5,947 nucleotides of DNA from Sphingomonas paucimobilis (GCA_945860425.1 CAMAQU010000112.1:1-5947); one strand, 5' to 3'. Positions 1-5,899 are shown, numbered from the stretch's first letter. Made by a program: numbers and translations. Notes: generated from the letters alone by a model not told the origin.

Positions 1-383
1 TGCCCGCACTCGTCCGCGCTGTGAAGGCCGAAGGACATCCTGTCATCTGGTCGTGTGACCCGATGCACGGCAATGTCATCAAGGCGCAAAATGGCTATAA
101 GACCCGCCCGTTTGAGCGGATCTTGGCCGAAGTGCGCGGCTTCTTCGCCGTGCACCGCGCAGAAGGAACGCATGGCGGCGGCATTCACATTGAAATGACG
201 GGTCAGAATGTGACCGAATGCACAGGCGGCGCGATTGACGTGACCGAACAGAATTTGGCGGACAGATATCACACCCATTGCGACCCCCGCCTGAATGCCG
301 GCCAATCTCTGGAACTGGCGTTCTTGCTTGCAGAAATGCTGAACCAGGAAATGAAGGACCGCACCGACCGCGCTGCTGCCTGA
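1..383 (+). CDS. Class II 3-deoxy-7-phosphoheptulonate (DAHP) synthase, C-terminal part (5' truncated by window edge)
   Basis: DAHP synthase condenses phosphoenolpyruvate with erythrose 4-phosphate in the cytoplasm, the first committed step of the shikimate pathway to aromatic amino acids. The reading frame is open from the window edge (first full codon at position 3), giving about 126 C-terminal residues. Class II enzymes are roughly 450-460 residues, so about three quarters lies outside the window. Class II signatures are clear: W-S-C-D-P-M-H-G-N (about 48-74), H-G-G-G-I-H-I-E-M-T-G (about 171-203), then V-T-E-C-x-G-G and C-D-P-R-L-N (279-296). By family knowledge (M. tuberculosis AroG) the His of DPMHGN (codon 66-68), the Glu of HIEMTG (192-194) and the Asp of CDPRLN (282-284) are metal ligands; all three are present. 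The GTG at 21 is an internal valine, not a start. The stop is TGA at 381-383, with a hairpin immediately downstream. This is the plant-like AroA-II family, unrelated in sequence to E. coli AroF/G/H, so no symbol is given. Confidence 0.95.
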   Translation, partial: PALVRAVKAEGHPVIWSCDPMHGNVIKAQNGYKTRPFERILAEVRGFFAVHRAEGTHGGGIHIEMTGQNVTECTGGAIDVTEQNLADRYHTHCDPRLNAGQSLELAFLLAEMLNQEMKDRTDRAAA

Positions 384-391
384 TAAAAGGC

Positions 392-423
392 CGACGCCTG
401 CAAGGGGGGATTTGCAGGCGTCG
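392..423. terminator. Perfect 12-bp hairpin between convergent genes, probable bidirectional terminator
   Basis: Positions 392-403 (CGACGCCTGCAA) are the exact reverse complement of 412-423, enclosing an 8-nt loop (GGGGGGAT). It begins 9 nt after the DAHP synthase stop. On the plus strand it is followed only by a pyrimidine-rich ATCCTCTCT, a poor U-tract. Read on the minus strand the stem is followed by GGCC-TTTT (T's at 388-385), which is closer to a rho-independent terminator. It may therefore serve transcripts arriving from either side: the DAHP synthase gene on plus, and the dnaB/small-gene transcript on minus, whose last stop lies about 125 nt away. The inverted repeat is seen directly; termination activity is inferred. 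Confidence 0.7.
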
Positions 424-466
424 ATCCTCTCTATAGGCACCACCTATGGGGGCATTTGGTGGCTTT

Positions 467-493
467 CCTGCCCGCAGACAGGCTTAGGGCAGG
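467..493. repeat. 7-bp inverted repeat in the convergent intergenic region
   Basis: CCTGCCC at 467-473 pairs exactly with GGGCAGG at 487-493 around a 13-nt loop. It lies between the stronger hairpin at 392-423 and the stop of the minus-strand small gene at 551-549. There is no T-run on either side in a terminator position, so it is recorded as an inverted repeat only. The remainder of 424-548 shows no convincing gene, RNA or repeat to me. Confidence 0.4.
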
Positions 494-548
494 CGCCTTA
501 TCCGGCGGCTGTCCATCTGGTTAAGCCTTTGTCATATCGCGTGAATTC

Positions 549-851
549 TTATTCGGGGACCGAGAATAAGGTCGTGTCGCGATACTTGTCTTGCCAAGGT
601 TCGAACAACACGCTCGGCTCAAAAATCTCTTCCGCCAATTCAATATCCGACATGCCGTCGACCTTGAACGTTGCCATTTTCTCCTCGCGCGGCGGCGCGT
701 CGTTTTTCATGAATGGCACTGCATCGAGATACACAAGATCGCGGCGGGTGTAGAGTATATGTGGCGCAAGGATGAAGGTCGTGCCGTTATAGCCCGCCTT
801 GAGGCAGTGTTTCGTCGCTATGGCTTCTAAGATGACACGGTTTGCAAGCAT
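549..851 (-). CDS. Small conserved-looking protein of unknown function, possibly a stand-alone WYL-like domain
   Basis: This minus-strand gene encodes 100 residues when started at the ATG at 851, ending with TAA at 551-549. The frame stays open further upstream to 986, but that part runs over the end of dnaB in another frame and looks like non-protein sequence (MWMRVICPSKW...), so I place the start at 851. A TTG at 899 is an alternative. No good Shine-Dalgarno is visible before either. Visible landmarks are V-I-L-E-A-I-A-T-K-H-C-L-K-A-G-Y-N (about residues 6-22), L-A-P-H-I-L-Y-T-R-R-D (28-38), Y-L-D-A-V (41-45), P-P-R-E-E-K (53-58), F-K-V-D-G-M (62-67) and a C-terminal K-Y-R-D-T-T-L-F-S-V (89-98). 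The order 'helix, Y-N, P-H-x-L, D, Y-x-D-A, F-K' recalls the small beta-barrel WYL ligand-sensing domain, but without its DNA-binding part; this is a weak fold guess. There is no signal peptide or membrane segment. It starts 67 nt after dnaB on the same strand and is probably co-transcribed with it. Confidence 0.65.
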   Translation of the reverse strand: MLANRVILEAIATKHCLKAGYNGTTFILAPHILYTRRDLVYLDAVPFMKNDAPPREEKMATFKVDGMSDIELAEEIFEPSVLFEPWQDKYRDTTLFSVPE

Positions 852-918
852 ATCGTCAAAATGCCGAAGGCTTTGGCTTTGCGCAAGAATTTTGTGCAAT
901 GCAGCATGAAACGTACGC

Positions 919-2430
919 TTACCCCATTTGCTGGGGCAAATAACTCTCATCCACATAGTCGCTAAAGCGCGTAAACCGGGCATCAAACTTCATCTTGACC
1001 TTGCCCGTTGCGCCATGGCGCTGCTTGGCGACGATCAGTTCGGACAGGCCAAAGACCCGCTCCATCTCAATCGCCCATTTGGCATGATCGTCAAAGACCT
1101 TAGCATCTTCGCCTTCGGCTGGGCGTTTGGGTTCGCGGGCCTGAATGTAATATTCTTCCCGATAGACGAAAAGCACAATGTCCGCGTCCTGTTCAATCGA
1201 GCCGGATTCACGAAGGTCCGACAATTGCGGCCTTTTATCCTCCCGCTGCTCCACCGCACGGCTCAGCTGCGACAGGGCGATGACGGGAACGTTGAGTTCC
1301 TTGGCCAAAGTTTTCAGACCGCGCGAAATTTCTGAAATTTCCTGCACGCGATTATCCCCACCCCCGCTTTTGGATCCTTGGAGCAGCTGAAGATAATCGA
1401 CGATGATCAGACCAATATCGTGCCGCCGCTTCAACCGACGGGCACGGGTGCGCAGGGCGGCGATGGTGAGGCCAGCCGTATCATCAATGTAGAGCGGCAA
1501 GGATTCCAGATCAGCCGCCGCGCGAGCAAGGCTGCGAAACTCCGTCTGGCTGATCTTGCCCATACGCAGATTTTCAGAGCTGATTTCGGACTGCTCCGAC
1601 AGGATACGCGTCGCCAACTGATCGGCCGACATTTCCAGGCTGAAAAAGGCAACCGGTGCTCCGACCGATTTTTCCGGCGGAATGCCATCTTCCAAGTCAC
1701 GCGCCCAGCGCCGGGCCGCATTAAAGGCGATGTTGGTTGCCAAGGCCGTTTTGCCCATGCCGGGACGACCAGCAAGAATGATGAGATCGGAATGGTGCAG
1801 GCCGCCCGTTTTGGCGTTGATGCCATCAATGCCCGTTGTCACGCCCGATAGGCCCCCGCCCGAATTCAGGGCCTTTTCTGCGAGAGAGACGGCCATTTTG
1901 GTCGCCTGACCAAAGGATTTGGTGCTCCCTGTTTCCCCGCCTTGTTCGGCCACGCGGTACAGCGCCATTTCCGCCGTTTCGATTTGCTCCGTCGGCAACA
2001 CGGCGTCGCTGGTGTCCAGCGCCCGGGTCGCCATATCGCGGCCGACGCTCACCAATTCGCGGAGCAAGGCCAGATCATAAATCTGCGCTGCAAAATCCCG
2101 CGCGCCGAGCAAGGCCGCGCCCGATCCGGTCAGCTGCGCCAGATAAGCTGGCCCACCAAGGGCTTTCATCGCCTCATCGGCCTCAAACATAGGCTTGAGC
2201 GTGACCGGGGTTGCCACCATGGATCGATCCACCAGCTTCATAATCGCATCATAAATCCGGCCGTGCACCGGCTCAAAAAAATGTTCGGCGCGCAGCTTCA
2301 GCTGCACATCCTCTGCCACGCGATTGTCGATCATCAGCGCACCCAAAAGGGCGGCCTCTGCCTCAACATTATGGGGAAGCTGCACAGCGGTGTCGCTGGT
2401 ATCGTGAATCAATCGAACGGGGTCTGCCAT
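919..2430 (-). CDS. dnaB: Replicative DNA helicase DnaB
   Basis: DnaB is the ring-shaped hexameric 5'-3' helicase that unwinds DNA at the replication fork and recruits primase. The product is 503 residues, close to the usual bacterial length (E. coli 471) with modest insertions. The N-terminal domain begins at P-H-N-V-E-A-E-A-A-L-L-G (about residues 19-30) and is followed by a linker. The RecA-type motor domain then shows Walker A G-R-P-G-M-G-K-T (221-228), S-L-E-M-S (264-268), Walker B L-I-I-V-D-Y-L-Q-L-L (341-350), the S-Q-L-S-R motif (387-391), D-L-R-E-S-G-S-I-E-Q-D-A-D (405-417), and the arginine-finger region K-Q-R-H-G-A-T-G (469-476). I chose the ATG at 2430 because GAGG sits 5 nt upstream; an in-frame TTG at 2448 would add six residues but is less likely. 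The stop is TAA at 921-919. It is divergent from the UPF0262 gene, with a 116-bp gap. No essential motif is missing, so it should be functional. Confidence 0.97.
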   Translation of the reverse strand: MADPVRLIHDTSDTAVQLPHNVEAEAALLGALMIDNRVAEDVQLKLRAEHFFEPVHGRIYDAIMKLVDRSMVATPVTLKPMFEADEAMKALGGPAYLAQLTGSGAALLGARDFAAQIYDLALLRELVSVGRDMATRALDTSDAVLPTEQIETAEMALYRVAEQGGETGSTKSFGQATKMAVSLAEKALNSGGGLSGVTTGIDGINAKTGGLHHSDLIILAGRPGMGKTALATNIAFNAARRWARDLEDGIPPEKSVGAPVAFFSLEMSADQLATRILSEQSEISSENLRMGKISQTEFRSLARAAADLESLPLYIDDTAGLTIAALRTRARRLKRRHDIGLIIVDYLQLLQGSKSGGGDNRVQEISEISRGLKTLAKELNVPVIALSQLSRAVEQREDKRPQLSDLRESGSIEQDADIVLFVYREEYYIQAREPKRPAEGEDAKVFDDHAKWAIEMERVFGLSELIVAKQRHGATGKVKMKFDARFTRFSDYVDESYLPQQMG

Positions 2431-2435
2431 TAGAG

Positions 2436-2439
2436 CCTC
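2436..2439 (-). promoter_or_regulatory. Ribosome binding site deciding the dnaB start
   Basis: The minus strand reads GAGG here, 5 nt before the ATG at 2430. This spacing supports that ATG over the upstream in-frame TTG at 2448, which would place the GAGG inside the coding sequence. Confidence 0.6.
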
Positions 2440-2476
2440 ATGAAGCAAGCAGCCGTTAACGCCAACGACGCAAGAA

Positions 2477-2494
2477 GAGGATAACGGGGATAAC
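2477..2494. repeat. Tandem 9-bp direct repeat in the dnaB upstream region
   Basis: GAGGATAAC (2477-2485) is followed directly by GGGGATAAC (2486-2494), an 8 of 9 match. On the minus strand, the dnaB sense, it reads GTTATCCCCGTTATCCTC, about 50 nt upstream of the dnaB start codon. Each unit contains TTATCC, the first six bases of the DnaA box consensus TTATCCACA, but the last three do not match. It could be an operator for a dimeric regulator or degenerate DnaA sites; neither is shown. Confidence 0.45.
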
Positions 2495-2546
2495 TCATAT
2501 CGTCCTCATCTTTCCAAGCCGCCCGGCATTCGATATGCGCACTTCT

Positions 2547-3029
2547 ATGGCCGATCCCCGCATCATCGATATCAAGCTCGACGAGCATACGATCATCTGG
2601 CGCTCTGCGGATATTGAGCAGGAGCGACGCATCGCCATTTTCGATATCTTAGAAGGTAATTATTTCGCGCCACAGCGCGTGGCGGAAGATGGCTATTGCG
2701 GGCCGTATCAGTTGATGCTGCGGGTTGAAGAAGGCCGGCTTGCCTTTGACATGGGCAGAGAAGATGGCAGCCCCTTTGGTTCTGTCATCTTGGGGCTTGG
2801 TCGGTTTCGGCGGCTGATCCGCGATTATTTCGCGATTTGTGACAGCTATTATCAGGCGATTCGCGTCTCTACCCCGCAACAGATTGAAACGGTGGATATG
2901 GCGCGCCGGGCTATCCACAATGAAGGGGCAGAGCTTTTGAAAGAGCGGCTGGACGGCAAAATTGAGGTTGATTTTGATACGGCACGACGGCTGTTCACGC
3001 TGATCTGCGTTCTGCACATTAAGGGGTAA
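2547..3029 (+). CDS. UPF0262 family protein (conserved, function unknown)
   Basis: This 160-residue protein matches what I recognise as the UPF0262 family, known mainly from Alphaproteobacteria and without an assigned function. Characteristic blocks are R-I-I-D-I-K-L-D-E (residues 5-13), E-Q-E-R-R-I-A-I-F-D-I-L-E (24-36), R-D-Y-F-A-I-C-D-S-Y-Y-Q-A-I (92-105), D-M-A-R-R-A-I-H-N-E-G-A-E-L-L (117-131) and the C-terminal K-I-E-V-D-F-D-T-A-R-R-L-F-T-L-I-C-V-L-H (138-157). There is no signal peptide or transmembrane segment, so it is presumably cytoplasmic. Family members usually begin M-(A/S)-D-P-R-I-I-D-I, so I chose the ATG at 2547; the in-frame ATG at 2535 would add four residues (MRTS). Neither start has a strong ribosome binding site. 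The gene is divergent from dnaB and appears to head a five-gene series: the next start is 3 bp after its TAA stop. The family call is firm; the function is not known. Confidence 0.9.
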   Translation: MADPRIIDIKLDEHTIIWRSADIEQERRIAIFDILEGNYFAPQRVAEDGYCGPYQLMLRVEEGRLAFDMGREDGSPFGSVILGLGRFRRLIRDYFAICDSYYQAIRVSTPQQIETVDMARRAIHNEGAELLKERLDGKIEVDFDTARRLFTLICVLHIKG

Positions 3030-3032
3030 GGC

Positions 3033-3707
3033 ATGCGGGGGCGTTTTCGGGTCGGCGTGCTGGTTTTCGCCTTTGTCGTCCTTGCGGGGGTGCTGTTCTG
3101 GGGAGCAGCGCATTGGAAGCCCAATCCGGCTGCCTATCCCGTGCAGGGCGTCGATGTGTCAGAGGAAAATGGCGTCGTCGCCTGGCCCACGGTTGAAGCG
3201 GCGGGGGCCGATTTTGCCTATATCAAGGTAACCGAAGGGGCGGATAGCGCCGACCCCAATTTCGCCGAAAACTGGGAAAAGGCAGATGCAGCGGGCCTGC
3301 GCCGGGGCGCGTACCACGTCTATTCGCTCTGCCGCCCGGCCTTGGATCAAGCGACCAACTTCATCTCCATTGTTGAGCGGGATCAGACCGCCCTACCCGC
3401 CGCCGTCAAGCTGACCCTATCGGGCAATTGCGATGACCGGCCAGAGCGCGCGCAGGTTCTGCGGGATTTGACCCGGTTCATCCAAATGGTGGAAGCGCAT
3501 ACGGGCAAGACCATCATCCTAGGCCTGTCGCGGGATTTTGAGCGGAGTTATGAGATTAGCAGCGCCATTGATCGTCCGCTCTGGCTCACAGGCTTCTTCC
3601 TGCGCCCCTCTTACGCCAGTCGCGATTGGGCGATGTGGCAAGCCTCGACATTTCGGCGCGTTAAGGGCATCCAAGGCAGCACCAATTGGAATGTAATTCA
3701 ACAATGA
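3033..3707 (+). CDS. Membrane-anchored GH25 lysozyme-like protein, catalytic acids apparently lost
   Basis: The 224-residue product has a short basic N-terminus and one hydrophobic segment (about residues 7-26), likely an uncleaved anchor placing the rest in the periplasm. The rest follows glycoside hydrolase family 25, whose active members cleave peptidoglycan between N-acetylmuramic acid and N-acetylglucosamine. Scaffold motifs are G-V-D-V-S (39-43), I-K-V-T-E-G (64-69), R-R-G-A-Y-H-V-Y (90-97), P-L-W-L (182-185) and M-W-Q-A-S (201-205). C100 and C134 could form a disulfide. Asp41 is present, but where the family has L-P-x-V-(L)-D-x-E this protein reads L-P-A-A-V-K-L-T (121-128): Lys126 and Thr128 replace the Asp and the proton-donor Glu. 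The C-terminal V-D-x-N motif is T-N-W-N (217-220), and the expected Tyr near 164 is Gly. It is likely a non-catalytic wall- or glycan-binding protein. The ATG at 3033 follows AAGGGG at 3021-3026, and the stop overlaps cdd by 4 bp (ATGA). Confidence 0.85.
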   Translation: MRGRFRVGVLVFAFVVLAGVLFWGAAHWKPNPAAYPVQGVDVSEENGVVAWPTVEAAGADFAYIKVTEGADSADPNFAENWEKADAAGLRRGAYHVYSLCRPALDQATNFISIVERDQTALPAAVKLTLSGNCDDRPERAQVLRDLTRFIQMVEAHTGKTIILGLSRDFERSYEISSAIDRPLWLTGFFLRPSYASRDWAMWQASTFRRVKGIQGSTNWNVIQQ

Positions 3708-4153
3708 CCGATGAGACCACCCGCACCCTTGTTGATCGCGCCCGCGCGGCGGCGGCACAGGCGCATGCCCCCTATTCCGGATTTGGGGTTGGCGCTGCCC
3801 TGTTGCTGGCGGATGGCAGCATCATCACCGGCTGCAACTTTGAAAATGCAAGCTATGGCCTGACCCTCTGCGCGGAAACCGTTGCGCTGGGCACGGCAAA
3901 TTCCGCCGGGCATTTGCGCGATGTGCGGGAAATTGCGATTATCGGCGGCAAGCTGGTCGATGGCGCGATCACGGGCACAGACCCTGTGCGCCCCTGTGGC
4001 CGCTGCCGTCAGGTGATTAATGAAGCGGGGGGCCTATCGGGCCATGATATTGTCATTCATTGCGCCTCCGCAGATGGTGGCGTGGTGGAGCGGCACACGC
4101 TATCAAGCCTTTTGCCATTTGCTTTTGGCCCTGCCGATCTTGGGCTTGTTTAG
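3704..4153 (+). CDS. cdd: Cytidine deaminase
   Basis: Cytidine deaminase hydrolyses cytidine and deoxycytidine to uridine and deoxyuridine, a cytoplasmic pyrimidine salvage step. The product is 149 residues, the size of the small homotetrameric type rather than the longer E. coli dimeric type. Motifs: A-P-Y-S-G-F-G-V-G-A-A-L (22-33), substrate-binding N-F-E-N-A-S (45-50), zinc/catalytic C-A-E (56-58; Cys56 ligand, Glu58 proton shuttle), P-C-G-R-C-R-Q (97-103; Cys98 and Cys101 ligands), and C-terminal L-L-P-F-A-F-G-P (136-143). The residue after C-A-E is Thr59, where characterised tetrameric enzymes (B. subtilis, human) have Arg. I chose the ATG at 3704 because it overlaps the GH25 stop as ATGA, suggesting translational coupling; an upstream in-frame TTG at 3686 is unlikely. 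The stop TAG (4151-4153) overlaps the Shine-Dalgarno of dcd, which completes a pyrimidine deaminase pair. Confidence 0.95.
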   Translation: MTDETTRTLVDRARAAAAQAHAPYSGFGVGAALLLADGSIITGCNFENASYGLTLCAETVALGTANSAGHLRDVREIAIIGGKLVDGAITGTDPVRPCGRCRQVINEAGGLSGHDIVIHCASADGGVVERHTLSSLLPFAFGPADLGLV

Positions 4154-4161
4154 GAGAATTA

Positions 4162-4716
4162 ATGTCCATTCTGTCTGACATCTGGATCCGCGAACAGGCG
4201 CTGAGCACGGGTATGATCGACCCCTTTGTGGAAGGCCAGCGCCGCGACGGCTGCATCAGCTATGGCCTGTCCTCTTATGGCTATGACGCGCGCGTCGCCG
4301 ATGAGTTTAAGATCTTCACCAATGTCGACAGTTCCGTGGTTGATCCCAAGGAATTTGACCCGAAAAGCTTTGTCGACCGCAAGACCGATGTGTGCATCAT
4401 CCCGCCGAACAGCTTTGCCCTTGCCCGCACGGTCGAATATTTCCGCGTGCCACGCGACGTGCTGGTCATCTGCCTTGGCAAATCCACCTATGCCCGCTGC
4501 GGCATCATCGTGAACGTCACCCCGCTGGAACCCGGCTGGGAAGGGCATGTGACGCTGGAATTTTCCAATACCACGCCGCTCCCTGCCAAAATCTATGCCA
4601 ATGAAGGGGCGTGTCAGTTCCTCTTCCTCAAGGGCAATGAACCGTGCGAGACAAGCTATGCCGACCGGGCTGGCAAATATATGGGGCAAAAAGGGGTCAC
4701 CCTGCCCAAGCTGTAA
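4162..4716 (+). CDS. dcd: dCTP deaminase
   Basis: Dcd deaminates dCTP to dUTP, which dUTPase then converts to dUMP, the precursor for thymidylate synthesis. The product is 184 residues (E. coli Dcd is 193) and belongs to the trimeric dUTPase-like fold. Seen motifs: I-S-Y-G-L-S-S-Y-G-Y-D-A-R (32-44), G-K-S-T-Y-A-R-C-G (106-114; Ser108 and Arg112 correspond to E. coli S111 and R115), P-L-E-P-G-W-E-G-H-V-T-L-E-F-S-N (121-136; Glu133 corresponds to catalytic E138), and the C-terminal nucleotide-binding A-G-K-Y-M-G-Q-K-G (170-178). The catalytic Glu separates it from dUTPase proper. The ATG at 4162 has AGGAG at 4152-4156, 5 nt away; this site overlaps the cdd stop, so translation of the two is probably coupled. 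The 8-bp gap to cdd and the shared substrate class support a joint role. Nothing is missing. Confidence 0.97.
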   Translation: MSILSDIWIREQALSTGMIDPFVEGQRRDGCISYGLSSYGYDARVADEFKIFTNVDSSVVDPKEFDPKSFVDRKTDVCIIPPNSFALARTVEYFRVPRDVLVICLGKSTYARCGIIVNVTPLEPGWEGHVTLEFSNTTPLPAKIYANEGACQFLFLKGNEPCETSYADRAGKYMGQKGVTLPKL

Positions 4717-4738
4717 ATCACGACGATAGGAGAAACAC

Positions 4739-5899
4739 ATGGCCAAGCAGACCGCAGAATTCGACATCATCGTCTATGGCGCAAGCGGCTTTACGGGCCG
4801 GCTTGTCGCGGAATATCTCGCCAAACAGGGCATCCAGAAATCGGCTATGGCGGGCCGTAGCCTCTCCAAACTCACCCAAGTGCGCGATGAGATGGGCCTG
4901 CCCAGCGACACCCCCCTCATCATTGCAGATGCCAGCACCCCCGCAACGCTGATCGACATGTGCAAGCGCACCCGCGTCGTCCTGACGACCGTTGGCCCCT
5001 ATCAGCTTTATGGCCCAGAATTGGTCGCCGCCTGCGCCGAAACCGGCACGGATTATGTCGATCTGTGCGGTGAACCCGCCTGGATGCGGCAGATGATCGA
5101 CGCGCATGATGCCCGCGCCAAAGAAACCGGGGCCCGCATCGTCTTTTCCTGCGGCTTTGATTCCATCCCCTTTGATCTGGGCGTCTGGTTCCTTCAGCAA
5201 GAAGCCAATCAGCGCCATGGCAAGCCCGCCCCGCGCGTCAAAGGCCGCGTGCGCAAGATGCAGGGCGGCGCCTCTGGCGGCACCATTGCGAGCCTGACCG
5301 AAACGATGAAGGCCGCCGCCAAAAACCCCAAGATCATCGGCATTTTGAAAAGCAGCTTTGGCCTGACCCCGGGCTTTGAAGGACCCGCCCAACCCTCTGG
5401 CCTGATGCCGGAATATGACAGCGCGACGGGCACATGGACCGCGCCCTTTGTGATGGCCCCCATCAACACCAAGAATGTGCATCGCAGCAACTTCCTGCTC
5501 GGCCATCCCTATGGCCGGGATTTTGTCTATGATGAAATGATGATGACAACCATCGGCGACGCCGGCCGCGCCATGGCCGAAGCCATTGCCAAGGCAAACC
5601 CCTTTGGCGATGCCAAAATCCTGCCCGGGGATGGCCCCAGCAAGGAAGAACGCGAAAACGGATTTTACGATGTGCTCTTCATCGGCGAATATCCGGATGG
5701 CAGCTCCGTGCGCGTCTCCGTCTCGGGCGATAAAGACCCCGGCTATGGCTCCACCAGCAAGATGATCTCCGAAAGCGCGCTGACGCTGTTGGAGACGGAC
5801 ACCCCCGGCGGCGTGACGACACCGGGTGCGGTAATGGCCGCGCCGCTGCTGACGCGGCTGGAGAAGAATGCGGGGCTGACGTTTTTGGTGGAGGGGTGA
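4739..5899 (+). CDS. Saccharopine dehydrogenase-like NAD(P)-binding oxidoreductase (SCCPDH / trans-acting enoyl reductase type)
   Basis: This 386-residue protein has an N-terminal Rossmann fold with the dinucleotide-binding loop G-A-S-G-F-T-G (residues 14-20), a following A-G-R (38-40) at the end of the second strand, and T-T-V-G-P-Y (83-88). Further family blocks are D-Y-V-D-L-C-G-E (105-112), C-G-F-D-S-I-P-F-D-L-G (138-148) and the glycine-rich G-G-A-S-G-G-T-I-A-S (176-185). This combination is that of the saccharopine dehydrogenase-like group that includes human SCCPDH and the mycobacterial trans-acting enoyl reductase Rv2953. It is not a lysine-pathway enzyme by this evidence, and its substrate is unknown; a lipid-linked reduction is the family-based guess. 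No signal peptide is visible. The ATG at 4739 has AGGAGA at 4728-4733, 5 nt upstream. It follows dcd by 22 bp and probably shares the transcript, though it may be only a passenger. The stop is TGA at 5897-5899. Confidence 0.9.
   Translation: MAKQTAEFDIIVYGASGFTGRLVAEYLAKQGIQKSAMAGRSLSKLTQVRDEMGLPSDTPLIIADASTPATLIDMCKRTRVVLTTVGPYQLYGPELVAACAETGTDYVDLCGEPAWMRQMIDAHDARAKETGARIVFSCGFDSIPFDLGVWFLQQEANQRHGKPAPRVKGRVRKMQGGASGGTIASLTETMKAAAKNPKIIGILKSSFGLTPGFEGPAQPSGLMPEYDSATGTWTAPFVMAPINTKNVHRSNFLLGHPYGRDFVYDEMMMTTIGDAGRAMAEAIAKANPFGDAKILPGDGPSKEERENGFYDVLFIGEYPDGSSVRVSVSGDKDPGYGSTSKMISESALTLLETDTPGGVTTPGAVMAAPLLTRLEKNAGLTFLVEG

Larger units (their letters stand above)
2431..2546. promoter_or_regulatory. 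Divergent intergenic region between dnaB and the UPF0262 operon
   Basis: These 116 bp separate two divergently oriented genes, so they must hold the promoter of dnaB on minus and very likely that of the plus-strand five-gene series. I cannot pick convincing -35/-10 pairs on either strand. The clear internal structure is a tandem 9-bp repeat at 2477-2494. The promoter role rests on gene orientation only. Confidence 0.5.

Noticed and set aside
412..753. Plus-strand open frame of 113 residues starting in the terminator hairpin
   Set aside because: It starts within the inverted repeat, runs antisense into the small minus-strand gene, and has no family resemblance or ribosome binding site.
591..830. 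Plus-strand open frame of 79 residues
   Set aside because: It lies entirely antisense to the small minus-strand gene and its product looks like a shadow translation.
857..876. Small imperfect hairpin (GCC-TTC-GGC) downstream of dnaB on the minus strand
   Set aside because: The uninterrupted stem is only three base pairs, so it is too weak to call a terminator between dnaB and the small gene.
852..986. Upstream extension of the small minus-strand gene to 986
   Set aside because: The stretch overlaps the dnaB 3' end in another frame and encodes residues without conserved character; the ATG at 851 gives a product that starts with the recognisable pattern.
4159..4770. Minus-strand open frame of 203 residues
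   Set aside because: It is antisense to dcd, which has all its catalytic motifs on the plus strand.
4718..5506. Long minus-strand open frame of 262 residues
   Set aside because: It is antisense to the well-supported oxidoreductase gene; its Gly/Ala/His-rich product is typical of the complement of a GC-rich coding sequence.
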